Assembly (NCBI RefSeq): GCF_000717275.1 | Contig: NZ_JNYV01000003.1 | Coordinates: 692,952 to 756,951, forward strand | Length of the DNA: 64,000 nt | From: Kitasatospora arboriphila | GTDB taxonomy: Bacteria; Actinomycetota; Actinomycetes; Mycobacteriales; Mycobacteriaceae | Direction: 5' to 3' | Shown: one piece after another, positions 8,797 through 17,938 of the stretch | How positions within the stretch are numbered: position 1 is the first letter of the stretch | Layout: the number at the start of each line of letters is the position of its first letter | Position numbers and translations under genes: made by a program | Notes under the pieces: generated by a model | Seen by the model: only the letters and a program-made list of their open reading frames with translations | The model's database searches: none | What the model was told of the DNA's origin: nothing

Positions 8797-9588
8797 TCAG
8801 CGGGCAAACATCAACGCGCGCTTGACTTCCTGGATGGCCTGGGTCACCTGGATGCCGCGGGGGCAGGCGTCGGTGCAGTTGAAGGTGGTGCGGCAACGCC
8901 ACACGCCGTCGACCTCGTTGAGGATGTCCAGACGCTCTGCGGCACCTTCGTCGCGGCTGTCGAAGATGAAGCGATGAGCGTTGACGATGGCTGCGGGGCC
9001 GAAGTAGCTGCCCTCGCTCCAGTACACCGGGCAACTGGTGGTGCAGCACGCACACAGGATGCACTTGGTGGTGTCGTCGAACCGGGCGCGGTCGGTCTGG
9101 CTCTGGATGCGCTCACGGGTCGGCTCGTTGCCGCTGGTCATCAGGAACGGCTTGACCGCGCGGTAGGCGTCGAAGAACGGCTCCATGTTCACAACGAGAT
9201 CCTTCTCCACGGGCAGGCCGCGGATCGGCTCGATCGTGATCGTGATCTCTTTGGACTTGTCCTTGGGCAGCATGTCTTTCATCAGCAGCTTGCAGGCCAG
9301 GCGATTGACTCCGTTGATCCGCATGGCGTCGGATCCACACACGCCGTGGGCGCATGACCGACGGAACGTCAATGTCCCGTCGAGGTAGCCCTTCACGTAG
9401 TGCAGGAGGTTGAGCAGGCGGTCTGTCTGCAACGCAGGCACCCGGAAGCTCTCGAAACCCTGCGCGTCCGGATCCTCCGGGTTGAACCGGCGGATCTTCA
9501 GGGTCACCATGGTCGCCTCATCGGGGACCGGGGGGAGTGCGGGGCCGTCGGGCGCTTCGCCGGCGGCGACATCGGTGGTGAGGGTCAT
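8797..9588 (-). CDS. sdhB: Succinate dehydrogenase iron-sulfur subunit
   Basis: 263 residues. It carries electrons from SdhA flavin to the quinone site. It holds the 2Fe-2S motif in SCAHGVCGSDAM (about 78-90), the 4Fe-4S motif in CILCACCTTSCPVYW, and the 3Fe-4S/4Fe-4S ligands in CRTTFNCTDACPRGI. The ATG at 9588 overlaps the sdhA stop as TGATG. A longer N-terminal reading is open but is antisense-free extension into sdhA and is not needed. It is the last gene of sdhC-sdhD-sdhA-sdhB, ending before a strong hairpin. Confidence 0.97.
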   Translation of the reverse strand: MTLTTDVAAGEAPDGPALPPVPDEATMVTLKIRRFNPEDPDAQGFESFRVPALQTDRLLNLLHYVKGYLDGTLTFRRSCAHGVCGSDAMRINGVNRLACKLLMKDMLPKDKSKEITITIEPIRGLPVEKDLVVNMEPFFDAYRAVKPFLMTSGNEPTRERIQSQTDRARFDDTTKCILCACCTTSCPVYWSEGSYFGPAAIVNAHRFIFDSRDEGAAERLDILNEVDGVWRCRTTFNCTDACPRGIQVTQAIQEVKRALMFAR

Positions 9589-11342
9589 CAGTACTTCCGC
9601 TCCATCGGCTCGTAACGGGTCTGGACCACTGGCTTGTAGTCCAACTCGATATCCGAGAGAAGGGTGTCGCCCTTCTTGTACGCCATCGTGTGGCGCATGT
9701 AGTTCGTGTCGTCGCGATCGGGGTAGTCCTCGCGGGCGTGGCCGCCGCGCGATTCCTTCCGGTTCAACGCACCGACGACGGTGACCTCGGCCATCTCCAG
9801 GAGGAAGCCGAGCTCGATCGCCTCGAGCAGGTCGCTGTTGAAACGCTTGCCCTTGTCGTGAACACGAATGTGGTTGTAGCGCTCTTTGAATCCGTGGATG
9901 TCGGTGAGCGCCTGCTTCAGGGTCTCTTCGGTGCGGAACACCGACGCGTTCGCGTCCATCGAGGCCTGCAGCTCGGTCCGGATGTCGGCGACCCGCTCGT
10001 GACCGTGCTCGGACAGGATGGTCTCGAGCCAGCCGTCCACCATCTTGGTCGGTTGCTCGGGGAGCTCGTGGAAGTCCGTGTTGAGCGCGTACTCGGCCGC
10101 AGCGATCCCGGCGCGCCGGCCGAAGACGTTGATGTCGAGGAGCGAGTTGGTACCGAGGCGGTTCGCACCGTGGACCGAGACGCATGCGCACTCACCGGCG
10201 GCGTACAGCCCGTGCACGACCTCGTCGTTGTTCGCCAGTACCTCGCCGTTGATCTTGGTCGGGATACCACCCATGACGTAATGGCAGGTGGGGAACACGG
10301 GCACGTACTCGGTGACCGGATCGACGCCGAGATACGTGCGAGCGAACTCGGTGATGTCGGGAAGTTTCTCGTTGAGGACTTCCTCACCGAGGTGGGTCAC
10401 GTCGATGTAGACGTAGTCCTTGTTCGGTCCGGCTCCGCGGCCCTCGAGAACCTCCAGGACCATGGAGCGGGCGACGATGTCGCGGGGAGCGAGGTCCTTG
10501 ATGGTGGGGGCGTAGCGCTCCATGAACCGCTCACCGTCCACGTTGCGGAGGATGCCGCCCTCGCCGCGCACGGCTTCGGAGATCAAGATGCCCAACCCGG
10601 CAAGACCTGTCGGGTGGAACTGATGGAACTCCATGTCCTCCAACGGCAGACCCTTGCGGAAGACGATGCCCATGCCGTCACCGGTGAGGGTGTGCGCATT
10701 GGACGTGGTCTTGTACATGCGCCCCGAACCGCCGGTCGCGAAGACGATCGACTTGGCATGGAAGACGTGGATCTCGCCGGTGGCCAGCTCGTAGGCAACC
10801 ACACCGGTGGCAACCTTCTCGCCCTTGTCGTTCTCGGTGAGGCAGATGTCGAGCGCGTAGAACTCGTTGAAGAACTCGACGTCGTGCTTGACGCAGTTCT
10901 GGTACAGCGTCTGCAAGATCATGTGGCCGGTGCGGTCGGCCGCGTAGCAGGCCCGACGGACGGGGCTCTTGCCGTGGTCGCGGGTGTGCCCGCCGAATCG
11001 ACGCTGGTCGATCTTGCCCTCGGGGGTCCGGTTGAACGGCAGACCCATCTTCTCGAGGTCGAGGACGGCGTCGATCGCCTCCTTGGCCATGATCTCGACC
11101 GCGTCCTGGTCGGCGAGGTAGTCGCCGCCCTTGACGGTGTCGAATGTGTGCCACTCCCAGTTGTCCTCTTCGACGTTGGCCAGAGCGGCGCACATGCCGC
11201 CCTGCGCAGCGCCGGTGTGGCTACGGGTGGGGTAGAGCTTGGTCAGTACAGCTGTTCGGGTGCGCGGACCGGCTTCGATGGCCGCGCGCATCCCGGCGCC
11301 GCCGGCGCCGACGATCACCACGTCGTAACGGTGTTCCTGCAT
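9588..11342 (-). CDS. sdhA: Succinate dehydrogenase flavoprotein subunit
   Basis: 584 residues, normal for SdhA. The N-terminal FAD-binding strand VVIVGAGGAGMRAA is followed by RSHTGAAQGGMCAAL with the histidine that carries covalent FAD. RRFGGHTRDHGK and the HPTGL/RGEGG region line the succinate site, and the C-terminal part has the RGGHAREDYPDRDD helical region. It oxidises succinate to fumarate in the TCA cycle and respiratory chain. An AGAGAGAAG ribosome-binding site precedes ATG 11342. Confidence 0.98.
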   Translation of the reverse strand: MQEHRYDVVIVGAGGAGMRAAIEAGPRTRTAVLTKLYPTRSHTGAAQGGMCAALANVEEDNWEWHTFDTVKGGDYLADQDAVEIMAKEAIDAVLDLEKMGLPFNRTPEGKIDQRRFGGHTRDHGKSPVRRACYAADRTGHMILQTLYQNCVKHDVEFFNEFYALDICLTENDKGEKVATGVVAYELATGEIHVFHAKSIVFATGGSGRMYKTTSNAHTLTGDGMGIVFRKGLPLEDMEFHQFHPTGLAGLGILISEAVRGEGGILRNVDGERFMERYAPTIKDLAPRDIVARSMVLEVLEGRGAGPNKDYVYIDVTHLGEEVLNEKLPDITEFARTYLGVDPVTEYVPVFPTCHYVMGGIPTKINGEVLANNDEVVHGLYAAGECACVSVHGANRLGTNSLLDINVFGRRAGIAAAEYALNTDFHELPEQPTKMVDGWLETILSEHGHERVADIRTELQASMDANASVFRTEETLKQALTDIHGFKERYNHIRVHDKGKRFNSDLLEAIELGFLLEMAEVTVVGALNRKESRGGHAREDYPDRDDTNYMRHTMAYKKGDTLLSDIELDYKPVVQTRYEPMERKY

Positions 11343-11430
11343 CTATGGCTTCTCTCTTCATCAGTGTCACCGGATGCGGCCGGTGGGTGCTCGCCGGAGG
11401 CATGCGGTCATGTCCGGTACGCGGATCGGG

Positions 11431-11886
11431 TCAGCCCACGCTCGTGATGTCGAAGGTGAGCAGGGCGTACGTGCCCGTGAGCAGCACCAGGATCATCGAC
11501 AGCGCCAGCAGGACGTTCAGCCAGAAACGTGTTGAGTCTTTTCGCGAGTAGTCCGCGATCACGGTGCGAACACCGTTGCCGCCGTGCAGCTGGGCCAGCC
11601 ACAACATCGAGATGTCCCAAACCTGCCAGAACGGTTCTTTCCAGCGCGCCGCGACGAACGAGGCGTCGATCCGGTGAACGCCGTCGTCCCACATCAGCAT
11701 GATGAACATGTGACCGATGGTCAGGATGATCAGCGCGAGGCCGGAGAACCGCATGAAGAGCCATGCGTTCTTCTCGAAGTTGCCGCCCTTGGGCCGACGC
11801 GGTGAGCGCGGGTTGTCCAGACTGGCCGGGCGGTCGTGGTCGGTGCCGTACGTCTTGGCTATCCGGGGGGTTTGTGATGTGGTCAT
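11431..11886 (-). CDS. sdhD: Succinate dehydrogenase hydrophobic membrane anchor
   Basis: 151 residues with three hydrophobic helices (about 44-67, 87-107 and 122-146). After a charged N-terminus the first helix LALIILTIGHMFIM carries a histidine suited to haem b ligation, and QLHGGNGVRTVIADY is the characteristic loop near the quinone site. It anchors SdhAB to the membrane with SdhC. The order sdhC-sdhD-sdhA-sdhB matches M. tuberculosis Rv3316-Rv3319. Confidence 0.93.
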   Translation of the reverse strand: MTTSQTPRIAKTYGTDHDRPASLDNPRSPRRPKGGNFEKNAWLFMRFSGLALIILTIGHMFIMLMWDDGVHRIDASFVAARWKEPFWQVWDISMLWLAQLHGGNGVRTVIADYSRKDSTRFWLNVLLALSMILVLLTGTYALLTFDITSVG

Positions 11887-11898
11887 CGTCCGGCCTCC

Positions 11899-12303
11899 CT
11901 AGATGTGTTCCACGATGAGCTGCAGCAACCGGACCGCTGCTGCGGCGAACAGGATGACGAACAAGCCCAAGATGATCCACAGCATCTGACGCTGGTACTT
12001 GGGACCCTTCGACCAGAAGTCGATCAGGATGATGCGAACGCCGTTGAGAGCGTGGTAGAGCACACACGCCACGAGGCCGATTTCCATCAGGCCGACGATC
12101 GGGTTCTTGTACGTCTCGATGATCTCGGAGTACTTGTCGGGGTCGATCCGGATCACTGCCGTATCGAGCACGTGTACAAAGAGGAAAAAGAAGATCGAGA
12201 CACCGGTGATCCGGTGCAGTACCCAGGACCACATGCCTGGGTCACCCCGATACAGGGAACGTTTGCGCACCGGGGCGGGCGCGGTCTCTGTAGGAATGCT
12301 CAT
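11899..12303 (-). CDS. sdhC: Succinate dehydrogenase cytochrome b556 subunit
   Basis: 134 residues from ATG 12303 (MSIPTET). Upstream in-frame starts exist (12324 and a GTG at 12381), but GGAGG lies 13 nt before 12303 and conserved sequence starts there. Landmarks are SWVLHRITGVSIFFFLFVH, the signature first helix with haem/quinone residues, and YHALNGVRIILIDF. It forms the membrane anchor with SdhD and is the first gene of the operon. A candidate iron-regulator box lies about 150 bp upstream. Confidence 0.93.
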   Translation of the reverse strand: MSIPTETAPAPVRKRSLYRGDPGMWSWVLHRITGVSIFFFLFVHVLDTAVIRIDPDKYSEIIETYKNPIVGLMEIGLVACVLYHALNGVRIILIDFWSKGPKYQRQMLWIILGLFVILFAAAAVRLLQLIVEHI

Positions 12304-12449
12304 CGAGAAATTGGCCTCCAACATCGTTGATGGACGCGTCGAGCGCGGTTCCGGCGGCTCGATCGTGGACCCACAAAACAAACCTTAAACCTAAGCTGAA
12401 CGAGGGTGGAATCCTCCCCGAGTCGACAAGAGCCCCAAGGCATCTCGAA

Positions 12450-12468
12450 TTAGGGTTGCCTTACCATT
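12450..12468. promoter_or_regulatory. Candidate IdeR/DtxR iron box between sdhC and cdd
   Basis: TTAGGGTTGCCTTACCATT (12450-12468) matches the IdeR/DtxR consensus TTAGGTTAGSCTAACCTWW at 15 of 19 positions by my count. It lies in the divergent region, 147 bp upstream of sdhC and 59 bp upstream of cdd. Iron control of sdh is known in Corynebacterium through DtxR/RipA. Control by IdeR here is inferred. A half-site AACCTAA-like stretch occurs near 12388-12394. Confidence 0.45.
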
Positions 12469-12526
12469 CTTCTTCTGTCGGGCGCGGATGCGTCCGCGCT
12501 GTCCGCCGCGAGCGAAAGGCTGCGAA

Positions 12527-12985
12527 ATGCCGGCCAATATTGATTGGAATGTACTGCGGGACAAGGCGATAGAGGTGATGAGGGGTGCCTACGTCCCCTA
12601 CTCGCGGTACCCGGTGGGCGCTGCCGCCCTAGTCGACGACGGGCGAATTGTTACCGGTTGCAATGTGGAAAATGTCTCATATGGTTTAGGGCTCTGCGCC
12701 GAGTGCACGCTGGCCGGAAACCTCCACGTTTCCGGTGGTGGGCGCCTCGTGGCGCTCAGTTGCACCGACAGCCGGGGCCAGATCCTGATGCCCTGTGGGC
12801 GCTGTCGACAAGTGTTGCTCGAGCACGGCGGGGACACGATGCTGATCGATCACCGCGACGGGCCCAAGCCGCTGGGCGTTCTGCTACCGGACTCGTTCGG
12901 ACCCGCCGATCTCGAAGCCGGCCGGGTGGTCGATGGGCGACTGGCCGATGGGGCCGACGGGAACAAGGAGGTCGATGGTGCCTGA
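12527..12985 (+). CDS. cdd: Cytidine deaminase
   Basis: 152 residues. It hydrolyses cytidine and deoxycytidine to uridine forms for pyrimidine salvage. The zinc site is clear: the catalytic C-A-E of LGLCAECTL and the PCGRC pair in MPCGRCRQVLLEHG, plus the substrate loop FNVENVSYGL-like stretch NVENVSYGLGL. ATG 12527 has a GAAAGG ribosome-binding site (12514-12519). The C-terminus is about 20 residues longer than minimal cdd proteins and ends inside deoA, giving an 11-bp overlap. Confidence 0.95.
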   Translation: MPANIDWNVLRDKAIEVMRGAYVPYSRYPVGAAALVDDGRIVTGCNVENVSYGLGLCAECTLAGNLHVSGGGRLVALSCTDSRGQILMPCGRCRQVLLEHGGDTMLIDHRDGPKPLGVLLPDSFGPADLEAGRVVDGRLADGADGNKEVDGA

Positions 12986-14285
12986 GATCCACGACGCGGT
13001 CACGGTGATCGCCACCAAACGAGACGGTCACGCGTTGACCGACGGACAGATCGACTGGGTCATCGATGCGTTCACCCACGGGTCGGTGCACGCGGAGCAA
13101 ATGTCGGCGCTCGCGATGGCGATCCTGTTGCGCGGCATGAACCGCCGGGAGATCGCCCGTTGGACGGCGGCCATGATGAACTCCGGAGAACGCATGGACT
13201 TCACCCATCTCCGGCGCGACGGCAAGAAACTGAAGACCGTCGACAAGCACTCGACAGGTGGGGTGGGGGACAAGATCACATTGCCGCTGGCGCCGCTCGT
13301 CGCATCCTTCGGCGTCGCGGTGCCGCAACTGTCCGGCCGCGGACTGGGGCACACCGGTGGCACGTTGGACAAGCTCGAGGCCATCACCGGCTGGCGAGCG
13401 GACCTGACAAACGCCGAGATCGTCGCACAGCTCGAGTCCGTCGGCGCCGTGATCTGCGCCGCGGGTGCAACTCTGGCTCCGGCTGACAAGAAACTCTATG
13501 CGCTACGCGACGTCACGGGGACGGTCGAATCGATTCCGCTGATCGCGAGTTCGATCATGAGCAAAAAGATCGCCGAGGGAACCGGTGCGCTGGTGCTGGA
13601 CGTCAAGGTCGGCTCCGGTGCCTTCATGAAGTCCGAGGCCGATGCACGCGAGCTGGCCGAGATCATGGTGGAGCTGGGTAACCAAGCAGGTGTGCGCACC
13701 TCGGCTCTGCTGACCTCGATGGCGGAGCCTCTGGGGCTGACGGCAGGGAACGCGCTGGAGGTCGCCGAATCCGTGGACGTACTTGCCGGTGGTGGACCGC
13801 CCGACGTCGTCGAACTCACCGTGGCGTTGGCGGCCGCCATGCTCGACGCCGCGGGGATCACCGGGGTGGACCCGGCGGACAACCTGTCGAACGGCAAAGC
13901 GATGGACGTCTGGGATGCGATGATCCGGGCGCAGGGCGGCGACCCCCGCGCGCCACTGCCCGTGGCCGCCGAGTCCGAGGTGATCCGCGCGCAGACCGCC
14001 GGGGTGGTCGAGACAATCGATGCCATGACCGTCGGCGTGGCCGCATGGCGACTGGGTGCGGGCCGGGAACGGCAAGGCGAAGCGGTCCAGGCGGAGGCCG
14101 GGGTGAAGCTCCATGTGAGTGCCGGCGACCGGGTGGCCGTGGGCGACCCGCTGTTCACCATGTACTCCGGAACGCCGCAACGTTTTGCTGCCGGGTCGGC
14201 GGCACTGGCCGGGGCCGCCGTGATCGGTTCGACAGCGCCGCAAGCCCGGTCGCGGGTGATCGATCGGGTTACCGTCGACACATGA
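12975..14285 (+). CDS. deoA: Thymidine phosphorylase
   Basis: 436 residues. It phosphorolyses thymidine or deoxyuridine to the base and deoxyribose-1-phosphate. The family signature is at [20 protein letters not shown] and the phosphate site at [10 protein letters not shown] (about 86-95). The C-terminal domain ends with a PYNP-type barrel region ([10 protein letters not shown]). AAGGAGG (12965-12971) serves ATG 12975 or the adjacent GTG 12978. It overlaps cdd by 11 bp and add by 4 bp, so the three salvage genes form one coupled operon. The order is that of M. tuberculosis Rv3315c-Rv3313c. Confidence 0.96.
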   Translation: MVPEIHDAVTVIATKRDGHALTDGQIDWVIDAFTHGSVHAEQMSALAMAILLRGMNRREIARWTAAMMNSGERMDFTHLRRDGKKLKTVDKHSTGGVGDKITLPLAPLVASFGVAVPQLSGRGLGHTGGTLDKLEAITGWRADLTNAEIVAQLESVGAVICAAGATLAPADKKLYALRDVTGTVESIPLIASSIMSKKIAEGTGALVLDVKVGSGAFMKSEADARELAEIMVELGNQAGVRTSALLTSMAEPLGLTAGNALEVAESVDVLAGGGPPDVVELTVALAAAMLDAAGITGVDPADNLSNGKAMDVWDAMIRAQGGDPRAPLPVAAESEVIRAQTAGVVETIDAMTVGVAAWRLGAGRERQGEAVQAEAGVKLHVSAGDRVAVGDPLFTMYSGTPQRFAAGSAALAGAAVIGSTAPQARSRVIDRVTVDT

Positions 14286-15397
14286 CACCCGCGCCGCTGG
14301 ACTTGCCGACGATCTCCCTCGCGCCGAAGGTGCTCCTGCACGACCATCTCGACGGCGGACTGCGCCCGGGAACCGTGCTGGAGTTGGCCCGCGATGTCGG
14401 GTACGAGGATCTGCCCGCCGAGGACGTCCCCGGCCTTGCCTCGTGGTTCCGCGAAGCCGCCGACAGCGGATCCTTGGTGCGATACCTCGAGACGTTCACG
14501 CACACCGTCGCGGTGATGCAGACGGCCGCGGCTCTGGAGCGGGTGGCCCGTGAATGCGCCGAAGACCTCGCCGACGACGGGGTGGTGTACGCGGAGGTCC
14601 GCTTCGCCCCCGAACAGCATCTGGAAGCCGGCCTGACCCTCGACGAGGTTGTCGAGGCCGTGCTGCGAGGATTTGCCGACGGCACCGCGCACGCGGCAGA
14701 CCGGGGCCGGAAGATTCAGGTACGCACTCTGGTGACCGCGATGCGGCACGCCGCTCGGTCGAGGGAGATCGCCGAATTGGCAGTGCGATTCCGCCACCGC
14801 GGCGTCGCGGGCTTCGACATCGCGGGCGCCGAGGCCGGTTACCCGCCGAGCAGACATCTCGATGCGTTCGAGTACATGCGGGCGAACAACGCACCCTTCA
14901 CCATCCATGCCGGTGAGGCGTTCGGACTGCCGTCGATCCACGAGGCGATCAGCTTCTGCGGTGCCGATCGCCTCGGGCATGGGGTCCGGGTGATCGAGGA
15001 CATCGTCCTACCGGCCGGCACCGATCTCGCGGCAGGGGCATTCCCGGACGCCCAGCTGGGTGATGTGGCGAACTACGTGCGCGACAAGCGAATTCCGCTG
15101 GAACTGTGTCCGAGCAGCAACGTCCAGACCGGCGCTGTCGAGAGTTTGGTGACCCATCCGTTCAACGTGCTGGCCCGACTGCGGTTCCGGGTGACGGTGA
15201 ACACCGACAACCGGCTGATGAGTGACACCACCATGAGCCGGGAGTGCAAGGTGCTCGTCGACCAGTTCGACTACGGCTGGGCCGACCTCGAACGGTTCAC
15301 GGTGAACGCGATGAAGTCGGCATTCATCCACTTCGACGAACGACTTGCCATCATCGACGACGTCATCAAGCCGGGATACGCGGTGCTCATCGGCTGA
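14282..15397 (+). CDS. add: Adenosine deaminase
   Basis: 371 residues. It converts adenosine or deoxyadenosine to inosine forms. The metal and substrate motifs are [10 protein letters not shown] (zinc histidines), IHAGEAFG, the catalytic region DRLGHGVRV and [16 protein letters not shown], which is the group 1 actinobacterial version of the STDDP motif. ATG 14282 forms an ATGA overlap with the deoA stop. It is the last gene of cdd-deoA-add and is followed by a short tandem repeat tract. Confidence 0.95.
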   Translation: MTPAPLDLPTISLAPKVLLHDHLDGGLRPGTVLELARDVGYEDLPAEDVPGLASWFREAADSGSLVRYLETFTHTVAVMQTAAALERVARECAEDLADDGVVYAEVRFAPEQHLEAGLTLDEVVEAVLRGFADGTAHAADRGRKIQVRTLVTAMRHAARSREIAELAVRFRHRGVAGFDIAGAEAGYPPSRHLDAFEYMRANNAPFTIHAGEAFGLPSIHEAISFCGADRLGHGVRVIEDIVLPAGTDLAAGAFPDAQLGDVANYVRDKRIPLELCPSSNVQTGAVESLVTHPFNVLARLRFRVTVNTDNRLMSDTTMSRECKVLVDQFDYGWADLERFTVNAMKSAFIHFDERLAIIDDVIKPGYAVLIG

Positions 15398-15400
15398 ATG

Positions 15401-15484
15401 CCGTCGAGCGGGCCTTTACCGCCGTCGACCGGGCCGATACCGCCATCGACCGGGCCGTTATCACCGTCGACCGGGCCGACCCAG
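15401..15484. repeat. Four-copy 21-bp tandem repeat after add
   Basis: The core TCGACCGGGCC (TCGAGCGGGCC in the first copy) recurs at 15404, 15425, 15446 and 15467, a strict 21-bp period. Each unit has a GTCGAC-centred near-palindrome. It fills the gap between the converging add and Rv3311-type genes. Related units in the opposite orientation occur at about 52423-52480, also between converging genes. Both strands can be read through as short Pro/Gly-rich frames, but I see no start signals that support a gene. Confidence 0.75.
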
Positions 15485-15491
15485 CGGCCGG

Positions 15492-16778
15492 CTAACCGCG
15501 TTTCTTGTCGAGCCGGGTCTCGAACTCGTGCTCCAGCGCCCGCCACGCCTCGGATTCGTTGTCGAAGGGCGGGCTCGGGGCCAAGCGCTTCGGGTCGGGG
15601 TTGAGCGCATAGTTGACGAACCAACCCAGCGGCGTCGTGGAACCCAGTGCTTCCGCGACGGAATCGTCGTCCGCGAAATCGGCTGCGTCGGTGAACAGCT
15701 CGACTGCCAACTCCAGCTGGCGACGGTCGATGCGGCGGGGACCGTCCGCGATGTCGTCGGTGAGGCCGGGCAGCACGTAGACGTTGTCCTCGTACACCTC
15801 GATCTCCAGCGAACCGTCGGTTGCGGCGACCTGGATCTCCTCGAAGGTGCTGACCACGGAGAGGTCGTGTTCGTTGTCGTCGGCGAGGAACCGCTCCAGT
15901 GCCCGGTGCGAGGGGAAGGCGAAGATCTTGCCGCGTGCGCCCAAGAAGACCGGGTCGTCGTCGAGATAACAACGCAGCGTGAAGAACTCGCCGTCGGAGG
16001 TGATGATCTGGATGGGGTCGATGCCGACCGACGCCCAGAAATCGTCCTCGTCGATCTCGTCGTCATCATCATCGTCATCGTCGTCGAGGTCTTCGTCATC
16101 GTCGTCGGAATCCGTGTCGTCCGATTCGCCGTCGATCAACTCGATGTCTTCGTCGGGCTCGTCTTCGTCTTCGGCACTGGCGGCGGCGAGGATCTCTGCC
16201 TCGGCCACCGACACCAGGTCGGCGTCGACCTCGGGGCTGGTGATCACCTCGTCGATGGCATCGACCACGTCGTCCCAGCGTTTGTCGATGAGTGTTCCGA
16301 TGCGCCCCCACAGTTCTTCACCGTCACGGCCCTGGAAGTTGCGGGTGCCGGTGGTGACGGCACCGAGGATGGGGTTGCCGTTGAAGAACTTGGTGATCGG
16401 GGTCAGTTCGCAGACCTCGCCGATGATCCGGACGATCTCGAGTACGTCCTCGAGTTTGGCGATGACCTCGGGTGTGGGGTCTTCGGAGGCGAGCTCGGGA
16501 ACGGCGATCAGGTCAAAAGATTTGTCCTCGGCCGGTTCGAGTTCGTCGGCCTTGAGTCCGACAACGGTATTCCACGCGGGGTGTTCCACCAGATCGTTGT
16601 CGTCGCCCGAACGGATGAAGGCCACCAGTTCTGCCACGGAGGCGAAGCCGTACAGATCCTCGTCGAGACCGAGGAATGCCTCCCACTCATCGTCACCCTC
16701 GCGCCAGCGTGGGGCCCACAGGGTGAACGCGTTGCCCTCGGTGATTCCGAGTTCGATTGGGACGATGTCTCCGGCCAT
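15492..16778 (-). CDS. Conserved actinobacterial protein of the Rv3311 type with an acidic linker
   Basis: 428 residues. Function unknown; some databases call such proteins primosomal without evidence I can see. N-terminal and C-terminal halves look related in style: both have a F-x-L-W/R-C-Y strand followed by an acidic stretch and an ALERFLADD or VAELVAFIRSGDD helix, suggesting a duplicated domain. They are joined by a very acidic linker (about 200-245) with a run of nine aspartates. There is no signal peptide, so it should be cytoplasmic. I prefer ATG 16778 over GTG 16784. Its place beside add matches Rv3311 next to Rv3312c-Rv3313c. Confidence 0.75.
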   Translation of the reverse strand: MAGDIVPIELGITEGNAFTLWAPRWREGDDEWEAFLGLDEDLYGFASVAELVAFIRSGDDNDLVEHPAWNTVVGLKADELEPAEDKSFDLIAVPELASEDPTPEVIAKLEDVLEIVRIIGEVCELTPITKFFNGNPILGAVTTGTRNFQGRDGEELWGRIGTLIDKRWDDVVDAIDEVITSPEVDADLVSVAEAEILAAASAEDEDEPDEDIELIDGESDDTDSDDDDEDLDDDDDDDDDEIDEDDFWASVGIDPIQIITSDGEFFTLRCYLDDDPVFLGARGKIFAFPSHRALERFLADDNEHDLSVVSTFEEIQVAATDGSLEIEVYEDNVYVLPGLTDDIADGPRRIDRRQLELAVELFTDAADFADDDSVAEALGSTTPLGWFVNYALNPDPKRLAPSPPFDNESEAWRALEHEFETRLDKKRG

Positions 16779-16870
16779 GGCCACAGAGCCTAGTCACCGA
16801 TCCTGAACGTCGGCTACATCGGGCATGGCCGGATCGTGACGGTGCCGGATCACCGGTGGTGTCGCTCGAG

Positions 16871-17938
16871 TCATTGCGGTCGGTAGAACCCTTCGAAGGT
16901 CTGACCCATGTTGGTCGTACGCAGCGGGGACACACTGACCGGGTCTCCGGCTTCCACCAGCTGGCCGTTGCCCACATACATGGCGACGTGTCCCGACCAC
17001 ACGGCGAGATCACCCGGCTGGAGATCGGACTGTGCGATCGCGACGCCGGCTGTGTCCTGTTCCTGGGCAAGCCTGGGCAATTCGACTCCGGCCTCCCGGT
17101 AGGCCCATTGGGTCAGACCGCTGCAGTCCAGACCCTGCCCGGGCGTGGTGCCGCCCCAGACATAGGGCACACCCTGCTGGCTCAGTGCTGCCCGTACCGC
17201 TGTTGCGGCTCGTTCGTTCGGTGCGTAGGCCACCGACCCGTCGGGCAAGGTGATGGCGACGCCGGTGCCACCGGGGTTGGTTGCCGACAATCCGGCCGGC
17301 AGCGTCTGAGCTCCTCCGGCCGCGTCGTGAGATGTGACTGGGGCAGCAGCCTGCACCGGCCCGAACGCTGCGTCGGTGAGATTTCCGAGTTCGTCGCCGA
17401 CTCGCGCCAATTGGGTGTCTACCATCGCTGAGCCCGCAGGGGTACGGCCGATGGCCATCAGGCGTCGGGTGTCGTCGGCCAATGCGGCTCGGGTCTTCTC
17501 GAGCACGGCGATGCCGCGTTGAATGTGCGTCATCGCGACCGGAATGACCGCAGCCACACCGGCGGGGGTGAAGAGTGACGGTCCCATGGCCGAGGCGATG
17601 GTGACAAACGAATCGAGGATCGACTGGAGTTCGACGGAGGCCAGGCGCACCTCGTCGGCTGCCGACTCGATCACCTCGGCGATGTCGGTGCTGTTGTCGC
17701 AATGGTGCGCGGTGTCCCGGACCGCCTGGTCCAGTGTGGCGAGGGCCTGGTAGCCACCGGCACCCGACCACTGTGGTGCCAGCTCGCTGTTCAATCGATG
17801 CTGCGTGGCACTGGCCTCGTCGAGAACCGCTGCGGTGGAACGAAGTTGCGCCGCAGGAGCGCCCGCGGGCAGCACGCCGGTTCCCATCGCCGTGATCAGG
17901 GCGTTCAGCGGGGCGAGCAGGAGCTCGATGGGGATCAT
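16871..17938 (-). CDS. NlpC/P60 (C40) peptidoglycan hydrolase with a helical N-terminal domain
   Basis: 355 residues. An Ala-rich helical region (about 1-200) precedes a linker and a C-terminal NlpC/P60 domain (about 245-355). The catalytic cysteine is in [12 protein letters not shown] and the histidine in [12 protein letters not shown]. The domain should cleave D-Glu-mDAP-type bonds in the cell-wall peptide. There is no Sec signal. The gene follows a small EspC-like protein with a TGATG overlap, so export by a type VII (ESX) system as a pair is plausible. It is unlike the RipA/RipB family, which has Sec signals and coiled coils. Confidence 0.85.
   Translation of the reverse strand: MIPIELLLAPLNALITAMGTGVLPAGAPAAQLRSTAAVLDEASATQHRLNSELAPQWSGAGGYQALATLDQAVRDTAHHCDNSTDIAEVIESAADEVRLASVELQSILDSFVTIASAMGPSLFTPAGVAAVIPVAMTHIQRGIAVLEKTRAALADDTRRLMAIGRTPAGSAMVDTQLARVGDELGNLTDAAFGPVQAAAPVTSHDAAGGAQTLPAGLSATNPGGTGVAITLPDGSVAYAPNERAATAVRAALSQQGVPYVWGGTTPGQGLDCSGLTQWAYREAGVELPRLAQEQDTAGVAIAQSDLQPGDLAVWSGHVAMYVGNGQLVEAGDPVSVSPLRTTNMGQTFEGFYRPQ

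Noticed and set aside
8797..10191. A reading frame that extends sdhB far upstream
   Set aside because: The extra part lies antisense-free within sdhA in another frame and has no SdhB similarity; the ATG at 9588 with the TGATG overlap is clearly the start.
9690..11447. Long open frame opposite sdhA
   Set aside because: A high-GC shadow of sdhA with no ribosome-binding site or recognisable domain.
13496..14980. Long open frame opposite deoA and add
   Set aside because: Both sense genes are unambiguous and overlap in an operon; the antisense product is low-complexity and Arg/Ser/Pro-rich.
15398..15604. Short Pro/Ser/Thr-rich frame through the 21-bp repeats
   Set aside because: No ribosome-binding site; the frame starts next to the add stop and runs antisense into the Rv3311-type gene.
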